A stretch of 64,000 nucleotides of DNA from the NCBI RefSeq assembly GCF_042429765.1, contig NZ_JBHLZU010000017.1:6031-70030 (forward strand). Direction: 5' to 3'. The translations under genes were made by a program, and so were the position numbers. The stretch's first letter is position 1. Each line of letters opens with the position of its first letter. This stretch comes from Allokutzneria oryzae. GTDB lineage: Bacteria; Actinomycetota; Actinomycetes; Mycobacteriales; Pseudonocardiaceae. The notes beneath the pieces were generated by a model that saw only the letters and a program-made list of their open reading frames with translations, was not told the DNA's origin and searched no databases. This document shows positions 9,233 to 18,126 of the stretch, one piece after another.

Positions 9233-10687
9233 TTAGGTCAAGGCGTGGAGCAGTGCCGCATGGGGATGGGCCGACGGGGCCGGAATTCGGGTCACCCAGG
9301 CCACGTGCCCGTCGGGGCGGAGCAGCACCGAGCGCACGTCCTCCCACTCCGGGTGGCGTGATGTGTCCATTGTGGACGCATGGACGACGTCCACCATCGG
9401 GCCCAGGTCCGCGTACGTGTCGCCGGTCAGGTCCAGGAGCACGAAGCGGCCGGTGCGCAGCAGACCGAACACGGTGGTCTCCTGGCCGAGGTCCAGGTCC
9501 GGCATCCGTTGTCCCACAAGCACGTCCGCACCGGCCACGGGGTAGGTCACCCCCAGGCCGGACAGCTGCGTCGCCAGCTCGTGGTTGAGCGACGGATGCC
9601 TGGCCAGCATCTCGTTGAACCTGGTGCGCAGGGCCTTGCTCTCCGGGGTCGTCGCGATCACCAGCGCCGTTTGCGCCCTGGTGTCCTCAAGGACCCGCTG
9701 GCCCACCGGGTAGCGCTCGGCCTCGTAGCTGTCGAGCAGGGTGTCCGGGGCCCAGCCGTTGACCACCGCCGTGAGCTTCCACGCGAGGTTGGACGCGTCC
9801 TGCATGCCGAGGTTCAGCCCCTGGCCGCCCAGTGGCATGTGGATGTGCGCGGCGTCGCCCGCCAGCAGGATCCGGCCCGACCGGTAGCGCGAGGCCTGGA
9901 GGGTGGCGTTGCCGAAGCGGGCCAGGTACGTCGGCTCATACATGCCGAAGTCCGTGCCGACCACCCGCCGCGTGCTCTCCCGCAGCTCCTCCAGGGTGAG
10001 CGGTGCGTCCTTGGCGGTGTGCAGGGTCGCGTGGTCGATCGGCGAGACCCGGTAGCGCCCGTCGCCGAGCGCGGTCAGGAACAGCGCGCCCCGGTCGCAG
10101 TTGACCGTCCACGAGACGGCCTCCGGCGGGTCGGTCAGCCGCACGTCGCCCATCGCGACGCTCATCGTCGACGGGGTGCCGACGAACTCGATGCCCGCGG
10201 CCTTGCGCACCGTGCTCGACGGCCCGTCGCAGCCCACGACCCACCGTGCGCGGAAGCTCCTCGGCCCCGTGACGCTCTCGGCGTCGACGACGACCGACTC
10301 GCCCTCGTCGCGCACGCCGGTCACGGTGTGGTCGCGCAGCACCTCCACTCCCAGGGCCGAGGCGTGCTCGGCGAGCATCGCCTCGGTCCTGGGCTGGGGG
10401 ATGAAGAGCACGAAGGGGAACCGGGTGTCCAGCCCGGCGTAGCTCAACCTGTTGTCCAACAGGGCGAAGTGCGAGCTGGGCAGCGCCTTGCCCGCGTCGA
10501 GCCAGCGCTGGGCCAGCCCGCGCATCGCCAGCAGCTCCAGGCTCCTCGGGTGCAGGGTGAGCGCCTTGGCCGCGGGCACCGGCTCGGCGAGCCGTTCCAG
10601 GACCGTCACCTCGACGCCGCTCCGGTGCAGCTCGCTCGCCAGCCACAGGCCGACCGGCCCTGCGCCGACGATCACCACGTCAGTCAT
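9233..10687 (-). CDS. FAD-dependent aromatic-type monooxygenase (class A flavoprotein hydroxylase)
   Basis: This 484-residue protein carries all three motifs of the PheA/TfdB/RdmE group. These are the N-terminal dinucleotide fold VGAGPVGLWLA, the DG motif GCDGPSSTVRKAAG near residue 160, and the GD motif LAGDAAHIHMPLGGQG near 290. It ends in a short thioredoxin-like C-terminal domain. ATG 10687 directly precedes the flavin fold; four further codons to GTG are possible. It lies 46 bases downstream of the ketosynthase on the same strand, so they are probably one operon. This suggests hydroxylation of a polyketide or other aromatic product. The substrate is unknown. Confidence 0.9.
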   Translation of the reverse strand: MTDVVIVGAGPVGLWLASELHRSGVEVTVLERLAEPVPAAKALTLHPRSLELLAMRGLAQRWLDAGKALPSSHFALLDNRLSYAGLDTRFPFVLFIPQPRTEAMLAEHASALGVEVLRDHTVTGVRDEGESVVVDAESVTGPRSFRARWVVGCDGPSSTVRKAAGIEFVGTPSTMSVAMGDVRLTDPPEAVSWTVNCDRGALFLTALGDGRYRVSPIDHATLHTAKDAPLTLEELRESTRRVVGTDFGMYEPTYLARFGNATLQASRYRSGRILLAGDAAHIHMPLGGQGLNLGMQDASNLAWKLTAVVNGWAPDTLLDSYEAERYPVGQRVLEDTRAQTALVIATTPESKALRTRFNEMLARHPSLNHELATQLSGLGVTYPVAGADVLVGQRMPDLDLGQETTVFGLLRTGRFVLLDLTGDTYADLGPMVDVVHASTMDTSRHPEWEDVRSVLLRPDGHVAWVTRIPAPSAHPHAALLHALT

Positions 10688-10733
10688 CGAAACCACGTCT
10701 CCGTTCCCCCGGCCCGCGTCCCAGTAAAGACGA

Positions 10734-12032
10734 TCACGCCGCCACGACACCCGCGTCCCAGCCGCGCACGACGATCGCGGAGTTGTTGCCGCCCATGCCG
10801 ACGCTGGTGGTGATCGCCGTGGGCACCGGGGCCGCGACGCCCGTGCCGATCACGTGGTTCAGCTCGGCGCAGCGCGGGTCCGGCTCGGCGAGGCCGTAGG
10901 ACGGCGGGACCCGGTTGTGGTGGCTGGCCAGCAGCGCGGTGATGAACTCGACCCCGCCCGTCCCGCCGAGCATGTGGCCGGTGGCGCCCTTGGTGCCGCT
11001 CACCAGCGGGCCGGAGCCGGGGCCGTCCCCGAAGACCTCGCGGATCGCGAAGGCCTCGGCGGGGTCGTTCATCTTCGTGCCGGTTCCGTGCACGTTGATG
11101 TAGCCGACCTCGGTGGTGCTGACGCCGGAGTCCAGCAGCGCCTCTTCCAGGCAGGCGCGCATCCCCGGCGCCTCGTCGGGCCGGATGTCGGACATGTCGT
11201 AGGCGTCGCCGCGCAGGCCGTAGCCGAGCACCTCGCCGTAGACGCGCGCGCCGCGCGCCCGCGCGTGCTCCAGCTCCTCCAGCACCACCACGCCCGCGCC
11301 CTCACCCAGGATCGTGCCGTCCCGGTCCTTGTCGAAGGGGCGGCAGACGCCGACCCGGGAACCCGTGCGGTTCTGCGCGAAAGCGGCGATGGTGATCTCG
11401 TTGACCGCCGACTCCGCGCCGCCGGTCAGCATCACCTCGGCCCGGCCGTACTTGATCTTGTCATAGGCGGCGATGATCGACTCCGCCCCGGAGGCGGACG
11501 CGCCGCTGACCGTGACCAGCGGGCCGGTCAGGCCGTGCCGGATGGACACCGCGGAGGTCGGCGAGTTCGGCAGCGTCAGGTTGCACAGCCGCGCGGAGAC
11601 CGAGCGGCTGCCGCCGCGCTCCAGCAGCGCGTACTGCCGCTGCAGGATCTCGGCGTTGGAGTAGGCGACGCCGATGGCCACCCCGACCCGGTCCAGCTTC
11701 CTCGGCTCCCGCGCACTGGCCGAGTGGATCTCGTTGCGCGGCAGGTCCAGGCCCGCGTCGGCCGCCGCGGCCTGGGAGGCGGCGATGGCCAGCCACTGGA
11801 AGCGGGCCGTGACCCGGATGTCGCGCTCGGAGATGCCGTGCTCGGCCGGGACGAAGTCCGGCAGCTCGGCGGCGCGTGTGATCGGACAGCGCGAGGTGTC
11901 GAAGCGAGTCAGTTCCCCGACGCCGCTGCGACCGTCGCACAGATTGTCGAAGAACTCTTTGACCGTGTTGCCGACAGGAGTGACAACACCGATTCCCGTC
12001 ACCACTACGCGCCGGCCTTCCACAGCGATCAC
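10734..12032 (-). CDS. Stand-alone beta-ketoacyl synthase (KAS II/KSalpha-like) with Ser in place of active-site Cys
   Basis: The 432-residue thiolase-fold protein begins RRVVVTGIGVVTPVG and keeps both catalytic histidines (NVHGTGTKMND and KGATGHMLGG) and the C-terminal GMGGNNSA. The nucleophile motif, normally TACASG, reads GASASG. The codon at 11498-11496 is TCC, so residue 179 is Ser. GTG 12032 was chosen because AGGAG (12041-12037) lies four bases before it; an upstream in-frame GTG at 12044 overlaps that site. Ser-nucleophile or Cys-less ketosynthase relatives are known, for example DpsC as a Ser variant and chain-length factors with Gln. Acyl transfer, decarboxylation or a partner role is possible. 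It probably forms an operon with the downstream monooxygenase. Confidence 0.9.
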   Translation of the reverse strand: MIAVEGRRVVVTGIGVVTPVGNTVKEFFDNLCDGRSGVGELTRFDTSRCPITRAAELPDFVPAEHGISERDIRVTARFQWLAIAASQAAAADAGLDLPRNEIHSASAREPRKLDRVGVAIGVAYSNAEILQRQYALLERGGSRSVSARLCNLTLPNSPTSAVSIRHGLTGPLVTVSGASASGAESIIAAYDKIKYGRAEVMLTGGAESAVNEITIAAFAQNRTGSRVGVCRPFDKDRDGTILGEGAGVVVLEELEHARARGARVYGEVLGYGLRGDAYDMSDIRPDEAPGMRACLEEALLDSGVSTTEVGYINVHGTGTKMNDPAEAFAIREVFGDGPGSGPLVSGTKGATGHMLGGTGGVEFITALLASHHNRVPPSYGLAEPDPRCAELNHVIGTGVAAPVPTAITTSVGMGGNNSAIVVRGWDAGVVAA

Positions 12033-12611
12033 GTTGCTCCTCACACGCCGCTGAACTGCTCCGAGATTTGGCGGGCAGGACCATAGCGAGACAATGTTGT
12101 TGTGCCTAGGGAAGTTGATTAGTCACGCGCATGACGGCTGCTCATCGAGGTTTTTGGGCACTGGGCGCGCGGCGAGATCCGACCGCGCCTCGGTTTTCCG
12201 CGCGCGGGTTCCCGTTGATCACTCGTTCGGACCATGTTCGCCGGAGCAACAGCGTCTGCTCGGACCAGTCTGCCAGGGTGAACGCCCTGCTCGGCGCTGG
12301 TGGGAGACGTGCGTCCAGTGCCTTCGGGACCATTCCGGTTCAGCGGGGAAAGCCGCTGGCAACTTGTCTATAACCGCTGGTGGCCGGAGCTCGGCCTCGT
12401 ATTCGAGTCATGGAATCGAGGTCGTTCTTGATCACTCGTATGGAGCAGTTTCACCGATTTGCGGGGCAGGCGTTCGCGCGGCCGCATTACTCGGTTGGTC
12501 CCGGGGCGACCATGTTTCGTCCTGGTATAACGTTCTGGTTGCGGACGTGTCACGCATTTTCTGCCCGCGTCCGCGGCCCATCAGCCGCCAGCGTCGAAAG
12601 AATGCGGAAAT
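12033..12611. other. Long intergenic region with diverged direct repeats
   Basis: These 579 bases separate the divergent ketosynthase and lipoprotein genes and are less GC-rich than the coding DNA around them. TTGATCACTCGT occurs twice (12215-12226 and 12428-12439), and the similarity extends about 20 bases further. Open frames across it show no recognisable protein and lack convincing ribosome binding sites. It probably holds promoters for both sides; no gene is called. Confidence 0.5.
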
Positions 12612-13616
12612 ATGTCACGTCGTACCCTTGGTCGGAATGTCCGCGCGCTCCTGGCGGCAGCCTCGTTGCTCCTGGTCACAACCGGCTGCGGGCTGCTCGG
12701 TGGGGGCACGTCCGGATCGCCGGGCGACGCGGCCGCCGGGCTGGAGCAGACCAGGATCAAGGTCGGCGCGATGCCGATCATCGACTACGCGCCGATGCAC
12801 CTGGCGATCCGGAACGGGTACTTCCGCGACGAGGGGCTCGACGTCGAGACGGTGAACATCGCCGGCGGTGAGACCAGCGTGACCGGCCTGGTCAGCGGCG
12901 AGCTCGACGTCACATTCGGCAACTGGATGTCCTTCTTCGCCGCGCAGGCCAAGGGGGTTGCCGACCTCAGGCTGGTCGCCGACGGCTACCAGTCCCGGCC
13001 GCACAACTTCGTCGTCGTGGTGCCGCAGGGCTCGGCCATCTCGCGGCCGGAGGACCTGGCGGGCAAGAAGATCGCGGTCACCATCCGCGGTGCGATCACC
13101 GAGCTGCTCGCCAAGGCCGCGCTGGACGCGAACAGCGTCCAGCAGAGCGGCGTCTCCTACGTCGAGGTCCCCTTCCCCGCCATGCCCGCGGCGCTGAAGG
13201 CCAGGCAGGTCGACGCCGCGGTCATGGTCGAGCCGTTCATCACCCACGCCGAGCGGTCCATCGGCGCGCTGCCGGTGCTGGACGTCGCCCAGGGCGCGAC
13301 CGCGGACTTCCCGATCTCGGGCTACGCCACGACGGCGGCCCTGGTGCGGGACAAGCCCAAGACCGTTGCCGCGTTCCGCAGGGCGTTGCTGCGCGGGCAG
13401 CGGGAGGCGGCCGACCGGGCCAAGGTGGAGCAGGTCCTGCCGACCTTCGCCAAGATCGACAAGGCCACGGCCAGCCTGGTGCACCTCGGCTCGTTCCCGA
13501 CCCGGCTGGACGCGGTGCGCATCCAGCGGGTGGCCGACCTGATGGCCGTGCACGGCCTGCTGCCGCGGCCGTTGCGGGTCGACGCCATGGTCATGGAGAA
13601 CCTCCCGGGGAGCTGA
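12612..13616 (+). CDS. ABC transporter substrate-binding lipoprotein (NMT1/SsuA-TauA type)
   Basis: The 334-residue protein has a lipoprotein signal peptide with lipobox VTTGC at about residue 26, so it is predicted to be anchored outside the membrane. The mature part has the NMT1/SsuA family pattern: KVGAMPIIDYAPMHLAIRNG, the hinge segment with ELDVTFGNW, and DAAVMVEPF. The family binds sulfonates, nitrate or bicarbonate, pyrimidine precursors and similar small molecules. No permease or ATPase gene lies beside it, so it is an orphan binding protein or shares a transporter encoded elsewhere. The ligand is unknown. Confidence 0.9.
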   Translation: MSRRTLGRNVRALLAAASLLLVTTGCGLLGGGTSGSPGDAAAGLEQTRIKVGAMPIIDYAPMHLAIRNGYFRDEGLDVETVNIAGGETSVTGLVSGELDVTFGNWMSFFAAQAKGVADLRLVADGYQSRPHNFVVVVPQGSAISRPEDLAGKKIAVTIRGAITELLAKAALDANSVQQSGVSYVEVPFPAMPAALKARQVDAAVMVEPFITHAERSIGALPVLDVAQGATADFPISGYATTAALVRDKPKTVAAFRRALLRGQREAADRAKVEQVLPTFAKIDKATASLVHLGSFPTRLDAVRIQRVADLMAVHGLLPRPLRVDAMVMENLPGS

Positions 13617-13749
13617 GCGGAGTTCGGGACACATCGGATGTCTTCCCTGTCTGGAGCATTGACCGCCTCGGGGGAACCTCCTAGCTTCTAGTCGCAGGAA
13701 GGGTGCCTGTCCTGCCGCAACAGCGCACCCCTTAGCGAGCTCGGGAGCA

Positions 13750-16068
13750 ATGGTGAGTGCGCAAAGATGGGATGTATCGCGGCGGAGCATGTTGGCGGGG
13801 TCGGCAGGAGCGGTCGCGGCAGGTGCGCTGGGCGGCCCCCTGCCCGCGCTCGGCGATCCGCTGCCGCGGCCGGTCGGGCGGCCGGCGGCGGCGGGACCCC
13901 GCTGGCCGGAGTTCCTGGGTGGGCAGGACCTGGTGTGGCGGAAGCCGCCGGACAGCTGGTGGCAGGGCCCGTTCCTGGGCGACGGGCTGCTCGGCACGAT
14001 GATCTACCGGGAGCCGGGCAAGAACGCGATCCGGTTCACCACCCAGCACAGCGAGGTGCAGGACTACCGTCCGCAGTTCAACAGCGGCTGGGGCGTGTGC
14101 AGGCTGCCGGTCGGGCACCTCACCCTGGAACCGGTCGGCACGATCGTCGGCGTTGACTGGCGGCTGGACCTGCACAACGCCGAGCTGGTCGGCACGGTGG
14201 GCACCGACAAGGGCTCGCTGGCGCTGCGCGCCTACGTCCACACCGAGCGCTCGGTGCTGGTCGTGGTGGTCACGCCGAGCGGCGGCGAGCGGGTGCGGTG
14301 GACCTTCCACCCCGCCAAGGCGATCAGCCCCAAGGCGTCCAAGGAAGCCCCGCCCGAGGGCTACCAGGAGAACCCGCCGCACACCACGAAGACGACCGAC
14401 GGCGTGCAGCTCGTGCTGCAACAGCTCTTGGCGGGCGGCCAGACCGCAACCGCTTACCGGACAACGGGTCCTGCCGACAGTGCCCGCACCCTGTACCTCT
14501 CCGTGGCGCACACCCATCCCGGCAACGGAGCCGAGGCGAAGGCCCTCGGCGCGGTCAAGCGGGCCAGCGCGCTGCCGGAGCAGCGACTGGTCGCCTCCCA
14601 CCGGGCGTGGTGGAACGCCTACTACCGCAGGAGTTTCGTCTCGATCCCGGACCAGCGGTTGCAGAGCTTCCACTGGGCACAGCTCTACAAGATCGCTTCC
14701 GGAACGCGCGCCGGCGCACCGGTGATGGCGACCTGCGGGCCGTGGCTTGAGGAGACCGGCTGGCCCGCGACGTGGTGGAACCTGAACGTGCAGCTGGAGT
14801 ACTGGCTGATCAACGGGTCCAACCACCTGGAGCTGGACGCGGTGACCAGCACGCTCGACGCCAACCGGCAGAACCTGGTCGAGAACGTGCGCGAGGAGTA
14901 CCGCAAGGACTCGGCGGGCATCGGTCGCAGCACGGATCGGCGCACGGTCAAGGGAAGCGCGGTCGCCCGGCCCGGCGACGGCGGCACCAGCCCCGAGACC
15001 GGCAACCTGACGTGGGCGCTGCACAACGTGTGGCTCAGCTACCGCCACTCGATGGACGAGCGAGTGCTCCGAGAGACGCTGTTTCCCTTGCTGCGCAGGG
15101 CGATCAACTACTACCTGCACTTCCTGGAGCTCGGCGCGGACGGCAAGCTGCACCTGGCGGAGACCCATTCGCCGGAGTACGGCAACGCGCCGGACTGCAA
15201 CTACGACCTCGCGCTGATCCGGTGGGGCTGCCAGACGCTGCTGGAGGCCGACAAGCTGCTCGGCACCAAGGACCCGTTGGCCGCGAGGTGGCGGCAGGTG
15301 CTGCGTGACCTCACGCCGTACCCGGTGGACGCCAACGGTTTCATGATCGGTGCCGGTGTCCCGTACGCGAAGTCGCACCGGCACTACTCGCACATGCTGA
15401 TGGTGTACCCGCTGCACCTGGTGACACCGGAGACGCCGGAGAACCGCGCGCTCATCGAGAAGTCCGTCGCGCACTGGCACAGCATCACCGGCGCGCACCG
15501 GGGCTACAGCTACACCGGGGCCGCCTCGATGCTCGCGCTGCTCGGCGATGGCGACCGTGCGTTGGAGTACCTGCTGAAGTTCTTCGACACCTCGACGCGC
15601 TTCCCCGTCACCGAGAACACGATGTACCGCGAGGGCAGCCCGGTGGTCGAGACGCCGCTGTCGGCCTCGCAGTCCCTGCTGGACATGCTGTGCCAGAGCT
15701 GGGGCGGCGTGATCCGGGTCTTCCCCGCCGTCCCGACCGCGTGGCAGGACGTCACCATCGACAACTTCCTTGCGCAGGGCGCCTTTCTGGTCAGCGCCGT
15801 GCGCAGGAAGGGGCGAACAGACTGGGTGGGGGTGCGCAGTCAGGCGGGCGAGCGCTGCCACCTGCGGCACGGTGTCGGCGGTGAGATCGCGGTGAGCACG
15901 CCGCGGGGAACCGCGGTGCCGTGGCGGCACATCTCCGCAGGAGTGATCGAGATCGACCTTCCCCGTGGCGCGACCGCGATCGTGCACCCGAAGGGACCCT
16001 TGCCGGAGCTGAGGATCGAGCCCGTGCCGATCTCCGTTCCCGGTAAGCCGTGGGGCCTGCCCGGCTGA
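13750..16068 (+). CDS. Secreted GH95-like glycoside hydrolase (alpha-L-fucosidase superfamily)
   Basis: The 772-residue product starts with a twin-arginine-like signal (SRRSMLAG, then an Ala-rich stretch), so Tat export is predicted. The N-terminal beta domain (LGDGLLGTMIY near residue 77) is followed by an (alpha/alpha)6 barrel. The barrel has NLNVQLEYWLINGSNH and HRHYSHMLMVYPLH, the counterparts of the GH95 signatures around NxNxxxNYW and HRHxSHL. Family members cleave alpha-L-fucosides or alpha-galactosides; substrate specificity here is inferred only. GTG at 13753 is better spaced from GGGAG (13743-13747) than ATG 13750, so either may be used. The preceding binding protein could belong to the same uptake function. 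Confidence 0.85.
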   Translation: MVSAQRWDVSRRSMLAGSAGAVAAGALGGPLPALGDPLPRPVGRPAAAGPRWPEFLGGQDLVWRKPPDSWWQGPFLGDGLLGTMIYREPGKNAIRFTTQHSEVQDYRPQFNSGWGVCRLPVGHLTLEPVGTIVGVDWRLDLHNAELVGTVGTDKGSLALRAYVHTERSVLVVVVTPSGGERVRWTFHPAKAISPKASKEAPPEGYQENPPHTTKTTDGVQLVLQQLLAGGQTATAYRTTGPADSARTLYLSVAHTHPGNGAEAKALGAVKRASALPEQRLVASHRAWWNAYYRRSFVSIPDQRLQSFHWAQLYKIASGTRAGAPVMATCGPWLEETGWPATWWNLNVQLEYWLINGSNHLELDAVTSTLDANRQNLVENVREEYRKDSAGIGRSTDRRTVKGSAVARPGDGGTSPETGNLTWALHNVWLSYRHSMDERVLRETLFPLLRRAINYYLHFLELGADGKLHLAETHSPEYGNAPDCNYDLALIRWGCQTLLEADKLLGTKDPLAARWRQVLRDLTPYPVDANGFMIGAGVPYAKSHRHYSHMLMVYPLHLVTPETPENRALIEKSVAHWHSITGAHRGYSYTGAASMLALLGDGDRALEYLLKFFDTSTRFPVTENTMYREGSPVVETPLSASQSLLDMLCQSWGGVIRVFPAVPTAWQDVTIDNFLAQGAFLVSAVRRKGRTDWVGVRSQAGERCHLRHGVGGEIAVSTPRGTAVPWRHISAGVIEIDLPRGATAIVHPKGPLPELRIEPVPISVPGKPWGLPG

Positions 16069-16092
16069 GCCCCGCTGACGTCGCCGCCGCCC

Positions 16093-16124
16093 GACCAGCC
16101 CACCCGGCGGGCGGGTGGGTGGTC
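16093..16124. terminator. Hairpin between convergent genes
   Basis: A stem of 13 pairs with one bulged base is formed by 16093-16106 and 16112-16124, with a 5-base loop. It lies between the GH95-like gene and the convergent secreted protein gene. There is no U-tract. Confidence 0.5.
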
Positions 16125-16156
16125 AGAGCGATGGTGCCGCTACGCGCTTTTCTCGT

Positions 16157-16681
16157 CTAGCAGCCGCAGTTGTAGAAGACCACGTCCCAGTGGTTGCCCT
16201 CGTTGTAGTAGATGTTCCCGGACGGGGCCTTCCACTTGGAGCCGCCGATCGAGGTGAAGTTGCCCTTGATGTAGTTGGTGAGGCAACTGGTCATGCCGAA
16301 GTCGAGCTTGTAGCCGTTCCAGTGGCTGTAGGTGCCGGACGCGTGCCCGGTCTCCGTGCCGCCGGTGACGTTGAGGCCGCACCGCGAGGCGTTCTTCAGC
16401 GTGATCGCCCCCTGGATGGTGGCGAGGTTGACCTGCGTGAAGGACGTGCAGTTCGGGCGGTTGCGGTCGCTGCACCCGCCGCTGGAGGACCAGGTGATCC
16501 CGGCGTTGCGCAGTCGGCTGGTGGCGTCGGAGTGGGAGAGCTTGGTGACCATGGTGACCACGTCGGAGGTGTCAGGGGACTCGACCGGGTCCATGCCGGG
16601 CGCGGCCTGACCGGTCGCGGCGCCGAGCAGCAGCCCGGCGGCGGTGAGAGTGGCCAGTCCGAGGGCAGGGAACTTCCTCAT
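16157..16681 (-). CDS. Secreted M15/hedgehog-fold-like protein
   Basis: This 174-residue protein has a Sec signal peptide cleaved near AQAAP (about residue 27). The C-terminal half has GGTETGHASG, SHWNGYKLDF and GNHWDV. This SHxxGxxxD...HWD pattern is typical of zinc-binding D,D-peptidase (M15A/VanX-like) folds, so a cell-wall peptidase or related role is plausible. Two Cys-rich segments (GGCSDRNRPNC and YNCGC) suggest disulfides in the secreted form. AAGGAAGGA sits 6 bases before ATG 16681. Many actinomycete homologues are annotated only as hypothetical; activity is not established. Confidence 0.7.
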   Translation of the reverse strand: MRKFPALGLATLTAAGLLLGAATGQAAPGMDPVESPDTSDVVTMVTKLSHSDATSRLRNAGITWSSSGGCSDRNRPNCTSFTQVNLATIQGAITLKNASRCGLNVTGGTETGHASGTYSHWNGYKLDFGMTSCLTNYIKGNFTSIGGSKWKAPSGNIYYNEGNHWDVVFYNCGC

Positions 16682-16864
16682 GGCTGATCCTTCCTTAACG
16701 GCGACGGCGCGCGTCGATGCAGGGGAACGCGTGCCGGATTCGCGAAGTTAGGTCGGACCGCCTAAGAACGGGTAAAGGACCTGGCCAGGGTGGGACTGGT
16801 CCTCGGGTGCTGCCCCGCGCCGGGCGTTCGGGGTCGCGGTCTCCACCACGACCCCGAACGCAGA

Positions 16865-17419
16865 TCACTGCCTCTGGTGATCCGGGGCTGGCTCGGCGGT
16901 TCGGGTTTCCGTTGGTGCTGCTGCCCAAAGCGGAACCCTGGTGCCCGCCAACCGGTTGATCACCAAGCCCAGCACGGTGATCAGCACGACGCCCGCCATG
17001 AGCATCAGCAGTTGCTCGGGTGTGCGCAGCAGCCCCAGCGCGACGATGAGCGTCGTCGCGCCGGCGGGCGGGTGCGGCAACCCGAGCAGCGGCATCAGCC
17101 CGCAGGTCAGGCCGAGCGCGATCGCCGCCGCGCCGACCCTCGCCCAGCCGACGTGGTTGAGGTCGGCCGGGGTGTCCAGCAGTCCGCACACCGCGAGCCC
17201 CAGCCAGCCTGCGCCCGCGCCGAGCAGATGCCCGAGTACGGTGTTGCGCGGACTGGCCGTTGGCAGCGTGGGCGCGCTGAACACGAGGAACGCGGTCGGT
17301 CCCAGCGACGGGAACAGCAGCGGCTCGCCGGTGTACATGGCCAGCACCGCGATCACCGCGATCGACAGGAACGAACCCGCTCCGCAGTAGAGCGCCCGCG
17401 ACCTCACCGGCGTTGCCAT
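16865..17419 (-). CDS. HPP-family membrane protein, candidate nitrite transporter of the nar operon
   Basis: The 184-residue protein has about four to five hydrophobic segments and the defining LPHPPAGATTL motif (HPP) near residue 117, with FPSLGPTAFL earlier. Its start overlaps the narI stop by 16 bases, so it is the last gene of narGHJI. Plastid and cyanobacterial HPP proteins transport nitrite; together with its place behind nitrate reductase this makes nitrite or nitrate movement a strong inference. No NarK-type carrier is present in the window. The C-terminal tail is polar and probably cytoplasmic. Confidence 0.88.
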   Translation of the reverse strand: MATPVRSRALYCGAGSFLSIAVIAVLAMYTGEPLLFPSLGPTAFLVFSAPTLPTASPRNTVLGHLLGAGAGWLGLAVCGLLDTPADLNHVGWARVGAAAIALGLTCGLMPLLGLPHPPAGATTLIVALGLLRTPEQLLMLMAGVVLITVLGLVINRLAGTRVPLWAAAPTETRTAEPAPDHQRQ

Positions 17420-18126
17420 TCCCGGCTCATCCTGCGCTCGCCGACCGGCTTCTCGTCACGGCTGCGGTAGACGACGTACGGCCGGACCAGGTACCTGACC
17501 GGCGCGCTGAACGCGTGCACCAGCCGGGAGAACGGCCACAGCGCGAACAGGCCCATCGCGAACAGCACGTGCACCCGGTAGCTCAACGGCGCGTTCGCCA
17601 TCAGCTCCGGATCGGGGTGGAGCATGAACACTCCGCGGAACCACGGGGAAACCGTTGAGCGGTAGTCGTATCCGCCCTGCACGCCGTTGGTGATCACCGT
17701 GGTCGTCAGTCCCGCCAGCAGGACGCAGACCAGCACCACGTACATCACCTTGTCGTTGCCGGAGGTCGCTCCGCGCACCGCCGGGGTCTTCCACCGTCGC
17801 CAGAGCAGCACACCGAGCCCGGCCACCGTGGCGAACCCGGCCAGCGAGCCCATGCCGAGCGACACCAGGTGGTACTGCTCCTCGCTGATGCCGAAGAGCT
17901 CCGTGAGGTCCTTGGGCACCACCAGTCCCAGCACGTGACCGCCGACGACCATCAACAGTCCGAAGTGGAACAACGGGCTGCCGATGCGGAGCAACCGCGA
18001 CTCGTAGAGCTGGGACGAGCGCGTGGTCAAGCCGAAGCGGTCGTAGCGGTAGCGCCAGATCGTGCCCGCCACCAGCAACGCGATCGACAGGTAGGGCGCG
18101 ACCACCCACAACAAGATGTCCGTCAT
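17404..18126 (-). CDS. narI: Respiratory nitrate reductase gamma subunit (cytochrome b)
   Basis: The 240-residue membrane protein has five hydrophobic helices. Haem-ligand candidate histidines are in SPLFHFGLLMVVGGHVLG and in the late pair YRVHVLF and SRLVHAFSAP. It anchors NarGH to the membrane and passes electrons from menaquinol to the iron-sulfur chain of NarH. The ATG overlaps the narJ stop by 4 bases (ATGA), and its own end overlaps the HPP gene. Length is typical of the family. Confidence 0.95.
   Translation of the reverse strand: MTDILLWVVAPYLSIALLVAGTIWRYRYDRFGLTTRSSQLYESRLLRIGSPLFHFGLLMVVGGHVLGLVVPKDLTELFGISEEQYHLVSLGMGSLAGFATVAGLGVLLWRRWKTPAVRGATSGNDKVMYVVLVCVLLAGLTTTVITNGVQGGYDYRSTVSPWFRGVFMLHPDPELMANAPLSYRVHVLFAMGLFALWPFSRLVHAFSAPVRYLVRPYVVYRSRDEKPVGERRMSREWQRR

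Noticed and set aside
12094..12871. Overlapping plus-strand frames in the 12033-12611 spacer
   Set aside because: No known family, no ribosome binding site, and their ends overlap the binding-protein signal peptide in another frame.
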